Counted from the first letter of the stretch, positions 7,303 through 16,975 are shown. The stretch is 64,000 nucleotides of DNA from Dyadobacter luteus (GCF_003383615.1 NZ_QNUL01000007.1:124001-188000), one strand, 5' to 3'. Program-made: numbers and translations. Notes: generated by a model not told the origin, from the sequence alone.

Positions 7303-8538
7303 TTAGTGAGCCGCTACAGCCGCAGTGTTCTCAACTTTACGTCCTTTCATCCAGAAGAACAGGATACCGAATGCAACGATCAACACTGCAGGGAATGCAA
7401 TCATAGTACTCAGCGTAGCCTGACCAGCAGCCAGCGCCAATTCGTCACCAGTCAATCCCTGAGCAGCTTTTTCAGCAGTATCAGCATCAATCCATCCACC
7501 GATAATTGGCTGGAAGATTGAAGTTGAAAGCATACCTACACCACCGATGATAGACATACCCAATGCACCGCTCAATGGAACGTACTGTGCTACAAACCCT
7601 ACCATAGTTGGCCAGAATAGACCTACACCCAGTGCAAAAATAACAGCTGCAAAGTATGCTGCAGGTCCTGTTACTGTGCTGAACAGGTAAATACCAATTG
7701 CAGTAAGGAATGAAGCAGTCCACAAAATACCTGTTGCACCCAATAGCTTCACTACCGGAGCAGCGAAGAAACGCATCACCGCCATCAGACCAGTAACCAG
7801 TGCAAGGATCAACATAGGGCTTGCACCGCTCTTACTCATAATCATTCCAGTCCATTGTTGAGGTCCGAATTCTGAGATTGCAGTGAACGCCATACAGAAG
7901 AAGATAAAAAGGAATAGCGGAGAGAACATTGCCTTCACGTTTTCCGCAATTGAACCAACAGCTTCGCTCGCAGGTTTCGGGAATGCCTGTCCGAAGAAAA
8001 GGAATACATAAATGATCGTTGGGATCATAATCACCCAAATCTGTGCCTGCCATCCGAATCCGAAATCTGTCATAAATTTCGAAATAAGACTACCTACCAC
8101 AATTCCCCCAGGGAACCACATGTGAAAACGGTTAAGCATTTTATTCATTTTCAAACCTGTGTAAGCATCCGCAATCATAGGATTACATGCTGCCTCAGTA
8201 CAACCGTTACCAATACCAATAAAGAATGTTGAAATCAAAAGCCCGGTATAGCCTCCTGAATAAATGGTCATCACAATCCCGATGATGTGAGAAACAAATG
8301 CCACCTGCATGATAGTTTTGGGTCCCACGCTTCTGTAAACCAACCCGCCGATTACCATAGAAATCGGGAATCCGAAGAAAAACATGGAGTTAATAAAGCC
8401 AAGCTGCTCGGCAGTAAGATTGAATTCTGTTCCTAATTGAGGAAGGATACCAGCACGTATACTGAAAGAGAACGCTGTGGTAATGAGCGCAAAACAACTT
8501 GCGTTAAAGAGTCTTGTGCTGTTAATCGGTTGAGACAT
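7303..8538 (-). CDS. MFS transporter (probable sugar permease)
   Basis: 411 residues with about 12 hydrophobic helices typical of the major facilitator superfamily, including the loop GGLVYRSVGPKTIM after the second helix and a glycine-rich pattern throughout. The short N-terminus and length are normal. It is transcribed divergently from the operon of two Gfo/Idh/MocA dehydrogenases and a sugar isomerase, across a 224-base gap with promoter-like elements in both directions. Uptake of the sugar or sugar derivative handled by that operon is therefore the likely role. The substrate is inferred from context only. Confidence 0.85.
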   Translation of the reverse strand: MSQPINSTRLFNASCFALITTAFSFSIRAGILPQLGTEFNLTAEQLGFINSMFFFGFPISMVIGGLVYRSVGPKTIMQVAFVSHIIGIVMTIYSGGYTGLLISTFFIGIGNGCTEAACNPMIADAYTGLKMNKMLNRFHMWFPGGIVVGSLISKFMTDFGFGWQAQIWVIMIPTIIYVFLFFGQAFPKPASEAVGSIAENVKAMFSPLFLFIFFCMAFTAISEFGPQQWTGMIMSKSGASPMLILALVTGLMAVMRFFAAPVVKLLGATGILWTASFLTAIGIYLFSTVTGPAAYFAAVIFALGVGLFWPTMVGFVAQYVPLSGALGMSIIGGVGMLSTSIFQPIIGGWIDADTAEKAAQGLTGDELALAAGQATLSTMIAFPAVLIVAFGILFFWMKGRKVENTAAVAAH

Positions 8539-8631
8539 GTGACCAGTAAATTTGAATATTTGAATGAGAAAGATTAAGAATTGGGGCTATACTTTAAATG
8601 TAAGATTTTCACAAAAAAAACAAATAATTGT

Positions 8632-8639
8632 CAAATCTA
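8632..8639 (-). promoter_or_regulatory. Possible -7 element for the MFS gene (TAGATTTG)
   Basis: An exact TAnnTTTG match on the minus strand, 94 bases upstream of the MFS start. No convincing -33 TTG is seen. Confidence 0.35.
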
Positions 8640-8683
8640 CTACTCAATTCGGCAGTTATACCACGTTTTTTACACTATAAATT

Positions 8684-8691
8684 TATATTTG
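8684..8691 (+). promoter_or_regulatory. Possible -7 element for the sugar dehydrogenase operon (TATATTTG)
   Basis: An exact TAnnTTTG match 72 bases before the ATG at 8763. With the divergent element at 8632-8639 it suggests back-to-back promoters. The -33 TTG is not evident. Confidence 0.4.
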
Positions 8692-8762
8692 TAAAAAGTA
8701 AGAGTCACTCAGGGTGCACTTTTATGAACAGTTAATCTTTTCTAAACTTTAAACAAACAGGA

Positions 8763-9914
8763 ATGTCACGAAAGATAAGAATGGGTATGATCGGTGGCTC
8801 ACTTGATGCATTCATCGGTGGGGTTCATCGTCGTGCGGCCATCATGGACGGAGAGATTGAACTGGTTTGCGGCGTTTTCAGCTCTAATCCGGAGAAGTCC
8901 AAAGAAACGGGCAAAGCCCTTTATTTGCCTGAAGACAGGGTATACAGAGATTTTGAAGAAATGATCGCGAAGGAAAAGCTGCTTCCATTAGGTGAAAGAA
9001 TGGATTTCGTTTCCATCGTTACACCTAACCATATGCACGCAGGTCCTACCAAACTTGCACTTGAAAATGGCTTTCATGTGGTATGTGATAAGCCGGTAAC
9101 CCTAAATACCGAACAAGCAGAAGAGATCGTAAAAGTAGTTGAAGAAACAGGCCTCATTTTCTGCCTGACGCATAACTATACAGGTTATCCGATGGTGAAA
9201 GAGGCAAAAGAAATGATTGCGTCGGGTGCTATTGGTAAAGTAAGAAAAGTGATTGTAGAATATCCGCAGGGATGGCTTGCTACACTGGTGGAAGTTACTG
9301 GTAACAAACAGGCTGCCTGGCGCACTGACCCGAGCAAATCGGGAGCAGCCGGCGGATTAGGTGATATTGGTACGCATGCGGAAAACCTTGCCGAATATAT
9401 CACAGGACTTAAAATCACGCAACTTTGCGCCGACCTGACCATTTTCGTAGAAGGTCGCCAGCTGGATGACGATGCCCATATTCTCCTGCGCTTTGACAAT
9501 GGAGCTAAAGGAATTCTGCAAAACAGCCAGATTGCCAACGGGGAAGAAAATGATTTGAACATCCGTGTGTACGGCGAGACAGGTGGATTGCAATGGAAGC
9601 AGCTGGATCCCAACACATTGATCCATAAAACAAACCAGGGCGCAAGGATCATCCGCACGGGCGTGGGAAATCTGTCACGTGCAGCGCAGGTACATACCCG
9701 TATCCCGGCAGGACATCCAGAGGGATATTTTGAAGCATTCGCCAATCTTTATCGTAATTTCGCCGTGCATTTACGCGCCAGATGGGAAGGTAAAAATCCT
9801 GATCCGGTATATGATTTCCCGACTGTTTACGACGGCTTGCGCGGAATGAAATTTATTGATACTGTACTGGAATCAGATAAATCAGATCAGAAATGGACTG
9901 ATTTCCACGAATAG
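8763..9914 (+). CDS. Gfo/Idh/MocA family oxidoreductase (first of pair)
   Basis: 383 residues. The N-terminal Rossmann domain starts with GMIGGSLDAFIGGVHRRAA, a variant dinucleotide-binding loop. The family's EKP motif appears as CDKPVTL (Lys retained for hydride transfer). The C-terminal substrate domain has GGLGDIGTHAENLAEY, with the usual Asp and His. Members oxidise or reduce sugar hydroxyls with NAD(P). It is the first gene of a three-gene operon with a second Gfo/Idh/MocA enzyme (66 bases downstream) and a TIM-barrel isomerase. A role in converting an imported sugar to a keto-sugar is likely; the exact substrate is unknown. Confidence 0.85.
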   Translation: MSRKIRMGMIGGSLDAFIGGVHRRAAIMDGEIELVCGVFSSNPEKSKETGKALYLPEDRVYRDFEEMIAKEKLLPLGERMDFVSIVTPNHMHAGPTKLALENGFHVVCDKPVTLNTEQAEEIVKVVEETGLIFCLTHNYTGYPMVKEAKEMIASGAIGKVRKVIVEYPQGWLATLVEVTGNKQAAWRTDPSKSGAAGGLGDIGTHAENLAEYITGLKITQLCADLTIFVEGRQLDDDAHILLRFDNGAKGILQNSQIANGEENDLNIRVYGETGGLQWKQLDPNTLIHKTNQGARIIRTGVGNLSRAAQVHTRIPAGHPEGYFEAFANLYRNFAVHLRARWEGKNPDPVYDFPTVYDGLRGMKFIDTVLESDKSDQKWTDFHE

Positions 9915-9980
9915 CATCCAGTCGCTCTAAAGCAGAACACAACAATATTTTATACCTTTTTCAATTTCACAATCCATTCT

Positions 9981-11126
9981 ATGAACAAAATTAAAGTTGG
10001 CGTAGTAGGTACCGGATTTATTGGACCTGCTCATATTGAAGCGTTACGACGTCTCCCTAATGTGGAAGTCGTTGCTCTTTGCGAGGTAACTGCGGAACTG
10101 GCACGCGAAAAAGCTGATTTGCTTGGTATACCGCGTTCTTACACTTTCGAAGACTTGCTGAAGCAGGAAGATATTCAAGCTATTCATATCTGTACGCCAA
10201 ACTTCCTTCACTATTCTCAATCTAAGGCTGCTCTTCTTGCAGGCAAACACGTAATCTGCGAAAAGCCGCTGGCAAAAGATTTGGCTGAAGCTGAAGAACT
10301 GGTAGAACTTGCTGCAAAAACTGGTTTGGTTAATGCCGTTCACTTCAACCTGCGTTACTACCCGCTGGCACGCCAGATGAAGTCAATGCGTGAAAGAGGT
10401 GAGTTAGGTGAAATCTATTCTTTCATCGGTTCTTACCTGCAAGATTGGCTTTTCTACGAAACGGATTACAACTGGCGTCTTGAACCAGACAAATCAGGCG
10501 ATTCAAGAGCGATAGCAGATATCGGTTCTCACCTGATGGATATTCTTGAATACATCACAGGCTTGAAGACTGTCTCAGTTCTGGCTGACTTCAATACAGT
10601 GCATAAGACACGCAAGAAGCCTCTTAAACCTGTTGAAACGTATTCAGGAAAAATGCTTCAACCTGAAGATTATGCTGATGTCCCCATCACAACTGAAGAC
10701 CACGCCAACGTATTGCTTCGTTTCGACAATGGTAGCAAAGGGGTGATTACAGTATCTCAGGTTTCTGCCGGTCGTAAGAACCGTATGACTCTTGAAATCT
10801 CAGGATCCAAGAAAACTTTCAACTGGACTTCAGAAGCTCCGAACGAAATGTGGATTGGAAACAGAGACAAAGCCAATGAGGTTTTGATACGCGACCCATC
10901 GCTTGTAAACGACGATGTACGTTCTCTGATCACATTCCCGGGCGGACACAACGAAGGTTTCTCCGATACGTCGAAACAATTGTTCAAAGAAGTATACGCA
11001 GCAATCGCAGAAGGTAAGCAACCTGAGAACCCAACATTCCCAACCTTCGCAGACGGATACCGCGAGCTATTGATCTGCGAAAGAATCCTGGAAAGTAACA
11101 AGTCACAAGCTTGGGTAACTGTATAA
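9981..11126 (+). CDS. Gfo/Idh/MocA family oxidoreductase (second of pair)
   Basis: 381 residues with a classical Rossmann start (GVVGTGFIGPAHIEAL), catalytic-region motif CEKPLAKD and substrate-domain motif DIGSHLMDILEY. It shares the layout of the preceding enzyme but is clearly diverged from it. The C-terminal region (TFADGYRELLICERIL) is typical of the sugar-oxidising branch. Pairs of such enzymes with a xylose-isomerase-like partner occur in pathways that oxidise glycosides or inositols and later reduce them. Assignment to one sugar is not possible here. Confidence 0.87.
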   Translation: MNKIKVGVVGTGFIGPAHIEALRRLPNVEVVALCEVTAELAREKADLLGIPRSYTFEDLLKQEDIQAIHICTPNFLHYSQSKAALLAGKHVICEKPLAKDLAEAEELVELAAKTGLVNAVHFNLRYYPLARQMKSMRERGELGEIYSFIGSYLQDWLFYETDYNWRLEPDKSGDSRAIADIGSHLMDILEYITGLKTVSVLADFNTVHKTRKKPLKPVETYSGKMLQPEDYADVPITTEDHANVLLRFDNGSKGVITVSQVSAGRKNRMTLEISGSKKTFNWTSEAPNEMWIGNRDKANEVLIRDPSLVNDDVRSLITFPGGHNEGFSDTSKQLFKEVYAAIAEGKQPENPTFPTFADGYRELLICERILESNKSQAWVTV

Positions 11127-11245
11127 TTTTGAGTGAGTGATTGATTGACCGGGTCGGTGCGATGAGAGAATATCAAAATCAGTCAAGTAAATTAATACGA
11201 TTGGTATGCTAACAGCTCAATGCTAATCGCTAAAAGCTCTTAAAC

Positions 11246-12298
11246 ATGAAAACAATAAAAGGACCAGGTATCTTTCTTGCCCAGTTTCTGGGGGATGAAG
11301 CACCATTCAATACTTTTGATGGAATTACCCAATACATGGCTGACCTTGGCTACAAAGGTGTTCAGCTTCCTATATGGGATCCGAGAATTATCGATATTAA
11401 AAAAGCTGCTGAGTCGCAGACTTATGCTGATGAGCTGAAAGGTAAACTGGCCGACAAAGGGCTGGAAATTACCGAACTTGCCTCTCACATTATCGGACAG
11501 CTTGTGGCTTCACATCCGGTTTATGATGAGCTGTATGATGGTTTTGCAGTTCCGGAAGTACGTAACAATCCGAAAGCAAGAGCGGAATGGGCTACACAAC
11601 AGCTGAAGTATACGGCTATTGCAAGTAAAAATCTGGGATTGAAAGCTAGTGCTACTTTCTCAGGTGCTTTGGCATGGCCATTTCTGTATCCATGGCCACA
11701 ACGTCCTGCCGGTCTGGTAGAAACAGCATTTAAAGAATTGGCAGCTCGCTGGAAACCAATTTTAGATGTATATGATGAAAATGGCGTGGATCTTTGCTAC
11801 GAGCTTCACCCGGGAGAAGACCTTTTCGACGGTTCTACTTTCGAAATGTTTGTAGATTACCTGGATGGTCACTCGCGCGCGAATATCAACTACGATCCGA
11901 GTCACTTCGTATTGCAGCAACTGGATTACCTACAGTTTATCGATCTTTATCATGACCGTATCAAAGCGTTCCATGTGAAAGATGCCGAGTTTAACCCAAC
12001 AGGTAAGCAAGGTGTTTACAGCGGATTTGCGGGATGGGCCGACAGAGCAGGTCGTTTCCGTTCATTAGGTGATGGTCAGGTTGACTTCTCATCTATCTTC
12101 TCAAAACTATCGCAGTATGACTACGATAGCTGGGCTGTTTTGGAATGGGAATGCTGCATTAAGTCGCCTTCACAAGGTGCAGCAGAAGGTGCTCCTTTCA
12201 TTGCCGGACATATTATCGAAGTTACGACAAAGGCTTTTGACGATTTCGCAAGTGCGGGAACCGACGAAGCTTTCAACCGTAAAGTATTGGGTCTGTAG
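11246..12298 (+). CDS. Sugar phosphate isomerase/epimerase (xylose isomerase-like TIM barrel)
   Basis: 350 residues of the AP-endonuclease-2/xylose-isomerase-like family. Likely metal-binding positions are visible in CYELHPGED, INYDPSHFV, FHVKDAEF and VLEWECC, which place Glu, Asp, His and Glu residues around the barrel mouth. It has no signal peptide, so it is cytoplasmic. It is the last gene of the Gfo/Idh/MocA operon and is followed by a terminator (12331-12360). It probably epimerises or isomerises the keto-sugar made by its neighbours; the substrate is unproven. Confidence 0.85.
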   Translation: MKTIKGPGIFLAQFLGDEAPFNTFDGITQYMADLGYKGVQLPIWDPRIIDIKKAAESQTYADELKGKLADKGLEITELASHIIGQLVASHPVYDELYDGFAVPEVRNNPKARAEWATQQLKYTAIASKNLGLKASATFSGALAWPFLYPWPQRPAGLVETAFKELAARWKPILDVYDENGVDLCYELHPGEDLFDGSTFEMFVDYLDGHSRANINYDPSHFVLQQLDYLQFIDLYHDRIKAFHVKDAEFNPTGKQGVYSGFAGWADRAGRFRSLGDGQVDFSSIFSKLSQYDYDSWAVLEWECCIKSPSQGAAEGAPFIAGHIIEVTTKAFDDFASAGTDEAFNRKVLGL

Positions 12299-12330
12299 TC
12301 CTCAACTGTCGATATACAGTATATTAAGAG

Positions 12331-12360
12331 CCTATCATACTTATGTGTGATAGGTTTTTT
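12331..12360 (+). terminator. Terminator of the sugar dehydrogenase/isomerase operon
   Basis: Stem CCTATCATAC / GTGTGATAGG (one wobble pair) with a four-base loop, followed by TTTTTT. It separates the operon from the ThuA fusion gene, which therefore probably has its own promoter. Confidence 0.85.
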
Positions 12361-12445
12361 CTTACATCATATTATAATTTTTGCAATAAAGTCTCGTTGA
12401 AACAGACCGTCCACTATCCTTTTCATAACCTCAATACAATTGCAC

Positions 12446-15400
12446 ATGAACCTCATTTCTTGCAAAATTCATTCAGGAGGAAAATTGATTCTCTCCATAA
12501 TGATGCTTGTATGTTTTACATTCACCGCGTTCTCTCAGATCGTAGTACCGGAAAAACGAATTCTGGTATTCTCAAAAACAGCCGGATTCCGGCACAGCTC
12601 TATTCCTGCTGGTAAAAATGCATTAATTAGGCTTGGTAAAGAAGTTGGCTTCACAACTGACACCACCGAAAACGCGGCATTATTTACAGCTAAAAATCTA
12701 AAACGTTACAGTGCGGTCGTCTTCCTGAATACTACAGGAAATGTCCTGAATGACGCTCAACAGGAAGCTTTCGAAAATTACATTCAGGCTGGTGGAGGTT
12801 ACGTTGGTATCCACGCTGCCACCGATACTGAATACGACTGGCCATGGTACAACCAGCTCTCGGGCGCTTACTTCGCGAGCCACCCGGGCAATCCTAACGT
12901 ACAGGAAGGTGAAGCATTCGTGGTTAATGACAAGCATCCTTCCATGGAAGGTTTCCCTAAAAAGTGGAAAATCAAAGACGAATTCTATGACTTCAAAAAT
13001 TTTAACAAGAAGGTAAATGTGCTGGTTAAAATAGATGAAAAGTCGTACAAAGATGGGAAAATGGGTGATGACCATCCCATGTCATGGTATCACGAATACG
13101 ATGGTGGAAAGGCATTTTATACCAACTTCGGACATGAAGATGCTACTTTCGTTAATCCTGTTTTTGTGAAACACCTCACCGGCGGACTGCAATATGTAAT
13201 GGCTGCGCAGCTCGACTACAGCAAAGCTCGCCCTGAAGAAAACCGTTTTACCAAAACGGTTTTGGTATCTAAGCTGGACGAACCAACTGAACTCGCAGTA
13301 TTAGACGACCATCGTGTACTCGTAACTGAGCGTAAAGGGAAAGTGAAACTTTACAATCCTAAAACCGGTAAGATTAAACTTGTTGCAGAAGTACCGGTTT
13401 ACAGCAAGCAGGAATATGGATTGATGGGGATGAATATCGACCCGAACTTTAACACCAACAAACTTGTATATCTTTACTATTCTCCTCCTTCCACCGAAAA
13501 GGATACTGCGCAACATTTATCAAGATTCAAGTATGACGACGTAAACGATACGCTGCTCCTTTCTACTGAAGAAGTGTTCCTGACGGTTCCGGTAAAAAGA
13601 ACAGATTGCTGCCATACCGGCGGTTCCATAGAATGGGACAGCAAGGGCAATCTGTATCTCTCAACTGGTGACGACATCAACCCTTTTCAATCCGATGGAT
13701 ACGGGCCCCTTGATGGCCGTCCGGGGCGTGAAGGATGGGATGGCCGCCATACTTCTTCCAATACCAATTCTCTGAGAGGTAAAATTTTACGTATCAAACC
13801 GCGCTATGGCGATCGCAGAGCTAATATGCCAGGCGGCACCAACCTATATGATATTCCCGAAGGAAACCTTTTTCCCGCAGGAAATCCAAAGGCTCGTCCT
13901 GAGATTTACGTGATGGGCACCCGTAACCCTTACCGTATCTCTATTGACCAACGTACCGGTTTTCTTTACTGGGGTGATGTAGGTCCGGATGCTTCCAATG
14001 ACAGCCCGACACGTGGGCCACGCGGATACGACGAGGTAAATCAGGCAAGAAAAGCAGGGTACTTCGGATATCCGATGTTTATTGCAGACAATAAGCCTTA
14101 CATAGAATACGATTTCGAAACCAAAGTTTCAGGTAAACCTTTCGATCCGGCAAAACCGGTAAATGACTCTCCGCATAACACCGGGTTACGCGAGTTACCA
14201 CCCGCGCAGCCAGCGTTCATTTACTATCCCTATGCTGATTCACCTGACTTTGGAGCTATTGTTGGTAAAGGTGGCCGTAATGCGATGGCAGGTCCGATTT
14301 ATTATGCCGACGATTTCAAAAATACCAACATCAAGTTTCCGGAATTCTATAATGGCAAGTTTTTTTCTTACGACTGGATCAGGGATTATATCAATCTGGT
14401 GACGATGAACAAGGAAGGAGACCTGGTGAGTATTGAACGCTTTATGCCCAATACGAAGTTCAGCCATCCTATTGATATGCAGTTTGCCAAGGATGGCTCA
14501 CTTTATACATTAGAATATGGCCCCAACTGGTTCGCGCAGAATGATGAAGCCAGCTTGTCACGCATTACTTACAATCCGGGTAACCGCGTTCCTCTGTCTG
14601 TGGCCAAAGCAACCAATACAACAGGCGCTGTTCCTTTGAAGGTGACATTCTCTTCAAAAGGATCTATGGACTACGACGGTGATGCGATCAAATACGAATG
14701 GACATTTGGCAAAGGGCTTGGAAAGAGCACATTACCTAATCCTACATTTACCTACACCAAAGCAGGAGAATACACAGCAGTTTTGAAAGTGACAGATAGC
14801 GCTGGCAACAGCCATAAGTCTGAGGTTGTGGTGAAGGCAGGAAACGCTATTCCAAAAGTGGATGTAGCCATAAAAGGTAACAAAACCTTCTATTGGGCCA
14901 ACAAACCGGTTGCCTACGAGGTATCCGTAACTGACAAGGAAGATGGAAGCCTGGCAACCAAAAAAATCCCCGAAGATGAAGTGACACTCACGATCAATTA
15001 TCTTGAAGGATTTGACAAAACACAATTGGCGCAGGGACACCAGGCCAATACAGGTTTTGAAACAGGAAAAAGAATGATCGAATTAAGCGATTGCAAAGCT
15101 TGCCATTCTGTTGATAAGAAATCTATCGGACCATCTTACCGCGAGGTAGCCAAACGCTACGAAAATGAGCGTAATTCCGTTAAAACTTTGGCTCAAAAAG
15201 TGCTGAATGGCGGCGGCGGTGTATGGGGAGAGCAGGCCATGGCAGCCCACCCACAGCATAAGCCGGAAGAGGCAGAAGAAATGGTGAAATATATACTGTC
15301 TCTTGCAAAAGAAAAAGTAGTTGACAAAAAGCCATTAAAGAGCACCTACCTGCCTGAGAGCAAGCCCAAAAGTGGTTCTTATATTTTCACGGCAAGTTAT

Positions 15401-15844
15401 ACAGACAAAGGAAATGGTAACATGGGCCCTCAAACCGGTTCTAAAACTGTGGCTCTTCGTCCGGCCAAAGTCAATGCAAACACATTTGACGCTGGTAAGG
15501 ATTTTACCAAATTTAAGCTGGAATCAGGATCGGAAATCGTGATTGGAAAACACAATGCCTATATCGCATTCGATGATGTAGACCTCAGCGGAATCGCAAA
15601 TATCGAAGCTGCTACCAGCATCAATGACCGATTCCAGGCAGGCGGAACTCTGGAAATCCGATTAGATTCTCCTGCGGGAATCAAGATTGGAGAGGCAAAA
15701 GCAGGTTCTGCTACAACAAGTATTCCTGTGAAAGCACCGGCTGATAACAAGTTGCATAAGCTCTATTTTATTTTCAAAAATCCGGAAGCAGGAGCTAAAC
15801 CACTTTTTTCTATCGATACCTTACAGTTCAACCGTATTCAATAG
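12446..15844 (+). CDS. Secreted ThuA / sugar dehydrogenase propeller / PKD / cytochrome c / carbohydrate-binding fusion
   Basis: 1132 residues from the ATG at 12446; a TTG two codons earlier is less likely. Domains in order: signal peptide (about 1-31, ending AFSQ); ThuA-like amidotransferase-fold domain (about 38-260); glucose/sorbosone-dehydrogenase beta-propeller (about 265-700, with RTDCCHTGGSIEWD and GTRNPYRIS); PKD domain (about 720-805); a mono-heme cytochrome c domain with CKACH (Cys883, Cys886, His887) and an IGPSY segment; and a C-terminal CBM6-like beta-sandwich (about 1008-1132). It is probably a periplasmic or surface sugar-oxidising enzyme passing electrons to its own heme. It lies beside a cytoplasmic sugar operon and is followed by a strong terminator. 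Confidence 0.88.
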   Translation: MNLISCKIHSGGKLILSIMMLVCFTFTAFSQIVVPEKRILVFSKTAGFRHSSIPAGKNALIRLGKEVGFTTDTTENAALFTAKNLKRYSAVVFLNTTGNVLNDAQQEAFENYIQAGGGYVGIHAATDTEYDWPWYNQLSGAYFASHPGNPNVQEGEAFVVNDKHPSMEGFPKKWKIKDEFYDFKNFNKKVNVLVKIDEKSYKDGKMGDDHPMSWYHEYDGGKAFYTNFGHEDATFVNPVFVKHLTGGLQYVMAAQLDYSKARPEENRFTKTVLVSKLDEPTELAVLDDHRVLVTERKGKVKLYNPKTGKIKLVAEVPVYSKQEYGLMGMNIDPNFNTNKLVYLYYSPPSTEKDTAQHLSRFKYDDVNDTLLLSTEEVFLTVPVKRTDCCHTGGSIEWDSKGNLYLSTGDDINPFQSDGYGPLDGRPGREGWDGRHTSSNTNSLRGKILRIKPRYGDRRANMPGGTNLYDIPEGNLFPAGNPKARPEIYVMGTRNPYRISIDQRTGFLYWGDVGPDASNDSPTRGPRGYDEVNQARKAGYFGYPMFIADNKPYIEYDFETKVSGKPFDPAKPVNDSPHNTGLRELPPAQPAFIYYPYADSPDFGAIVGKGGRNAMAGPIYYADDFKNTNIKFPEFYNGKFFSYDWIRDYINLVTMNKEGDLVSIERFMPNTKFSHPIDMQFAKDGSLYTLEYGPNWFAQNDEASLSRITYNPGNRVPLSVAKATNTTGAVPLKVTFSSKGSMDYDGDAIKYEWTFGKGLGKSTLPNPTFTYTKAGEYTAVLKVTDSAGNSHKSEVVVKAGNAIPKVDVAIKGNKTFYWANKPVAYEVSVTDKEDGSLATKKIPEDEVTLTINYLEGFDKTQLAQGHQANTGFETGKRMIELSDCKACHSVDKKSIGPSYREVAKRYENERNSVKTLAQKVLNGGGGVWGEQAMAAHPQHKPEEAEEMVKYILSLAKEKVVDKKPLKSTYLPESKPKSGSYIFTASYTDKGNGNMGPQTGSKTVALRPAKVNANTFDAGKDFTKFKLESGSEIVIGKHNAYIAFDDVDLSGIANIEAATSINDRFQAGGTLEIRLDSPAGIKIGEAKAGSATTSIPVKAPADNKLHKLYFIFKNPEAGAKPLFSIDTLQFNRIQ

Positions 15845-15860
15845 AATCGGATGTAAAAAA

Positions 15861-15905
15861 AAGCAAAAACGCTATCGGAGTACTAATCCGGTAGCGTTTT
15901 TGCTT
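15861..15905. terminator. Strong bidirectional terminator
   Basis: An 18-bp stem (15861-15878 with 15888-15905, one G-T pair) around the loop AGTACTAAT. The A-run and T-run within it serve the ThuA fusion gene on one strand and the TIGR02757 gene on the other. Confidence 0.93.
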
Positions 15906-15922
15906 TACAAGAAAATCTACTT

Positions 15923-16759
15923 TTAAAGAGATTGAAATCTGTTATTCAGGATTGCCGGTGTTGCGAATCCTTCTATTCCAAGTCCGAATAAAGCGAAGTC
16001 GTATTTTGCAGGATCCTTAGGATCTAATGTTCGCAATGAAGCCGTCAATTCTACTGCAGTCTGCCAGTCTGTGACAGGTCTTTTAATCAATCCCAGTAAT
16101 CGCGCAACGCGATCCACATGTACATCGCACGGACATACCAGTTGTGCAGGACTGATGTGGTTCCAGATACCAAAGTCTACACCTTTGTCGTCCTTACGGA
16201 CCATCCAACGCAGAAACATATTGAGACGTTTACACGATGACTTACGAAGTGGGTTGGCTATATGTTTTCCGGTGCGGGCAGGGAAATTCTCTGAGTTTCG
16301 AAAAAGGGTATTGAAACCGATAAGTCCATTCTCAATAGTCACATCGTCTTTCGATACAAAATTGCTGAAAGCAAATTCGAGAGAATCGTGTTTGCTGTAA
16401 TAGTTTTTAAAAAAATCCAGGAAATACAAGGTATCCGTGGCATTAAAAGTACGATGCTTGAAGTTCAGGAATGGTTTGAGATCACTATCCTCATAGTTGA
16501 GCATGAAGTCATGCGGAGCATTATCCATCATGACAGCTAACTCCAGACATTTGTTAATAATGGTTTTGCGCTGTCCCCAAGCCAGCACCGAAGCCCAAAA
16601 ACCCATAATTTCTACATCCTGTTTTTTGGAAAAGCGGTGTGGAATACTGATCGGATCATGGGGAATGAAATCAGGCTTGTTATATAAAGCTGTCTTCTCT
16701 TCCAGCAAATCAGATACATACGCAGAAAAGACACTGGTCTCCTGAAAACTATTTTGCAC
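15923..16759 (-). CDS. TIGR02757 family protein (DUF2400)
   Basis: 278 residues, start GTG at 16759. The motifs FWASVLAWGQRKTIINKC, MVRKDDKGVDFGIW and CPCDVHVDRVARLLGL identify the TIGR02757 family found mainly in Bacteroidota and some other phyla. The fold seems related to helix-hairpin-helix DNA glycosylase-like proteins, but no activity is established. Its first 11 bases overlap the end of the 69-residue membrane protein gene upstream, so the two are very likely translated together. Confidence 0.85.
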   Translation of the reverse strand: MQNSFQETSVFSAYVSDLLEEKTALYNKPDFIPHDPISIPHRFSKKQDVEIMGFWASVLAWGQRKTIINKCLELAVMMDNAPHDFMLNYEDSDLKPFLNFKHRTFNATDTLYFLDFFKNYYSKHDSLEFAFSNFVSKDDVTIENGLIGFNTLFRNSENFPARTGKHIANPLRKSSCKRLNMFLRWMVRKDDKGVDFGIWNHISPAQLVCPCDVHVDRVARLLGLIKRPVTDWQTAVELTASLRTLDPKDPAKYDFALFGLGIEGFATPAILNNRFQSL

Positions 16760-16958
16760 TTGTTTTTCCTAAGAAATAAGCCAGGATTCTGGATATGCCT
16801 GAAAAGAACATTACTATTCCTGAAAAAAGAAAAGTAAAAATGGCGATAAAAGGATAAAGTACTGTAAAAAGAGCACTCCACAATTTATAGCCGGTCGTGT
16901 TTTTCAGTGCGGCTCTTTCCTCTTCTCTTTTAGAGCGGAATTGTGGTGAATGTTTCAT
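16749..16958 (-). CDS. Small membrane protein of unknown function
   Basis: 69 residues: a charged N-terminus (MKHSPQFRSKREEERAALKN) followed by about 40 hydrophobic residues that could form one long or two short membrane helices, then a basic tail. No family recognised. The stop at 16749 overlaps the GTG of the TIGR02757 gene by 11 bases, and the LysM protein gene ends 17 bases downstream of it in reading order from the other side, so it sits inside a minus-strand gene group. Confidence 0.6.
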   Translation of the reverse strand: MKHSPQFRSKREEERAALKNTTGYKLWSALFTVLYPFIAIFTFLFSGIVMFFSGISRILAYFLGKTSAK

Positions 16959-16975
16959 AAATAACTATGTATCAA

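Noticed and set aside
9185..9745. A 186-codon minus-strand frame inside the first Gfo/Idh/MocA gene
   Set aside because: Antisense shadow of conserved coding sequence; low complexity in Ser, Pro and Ala.
12343..12615. A 90-codon plus-strand frame between the sugar operon and the ThuA fusion gene
   Set aside because: It starts inside the terminator hairpin and overlaps the signal peptide of the ThuA gene in another frame; the composition is not protein-like.
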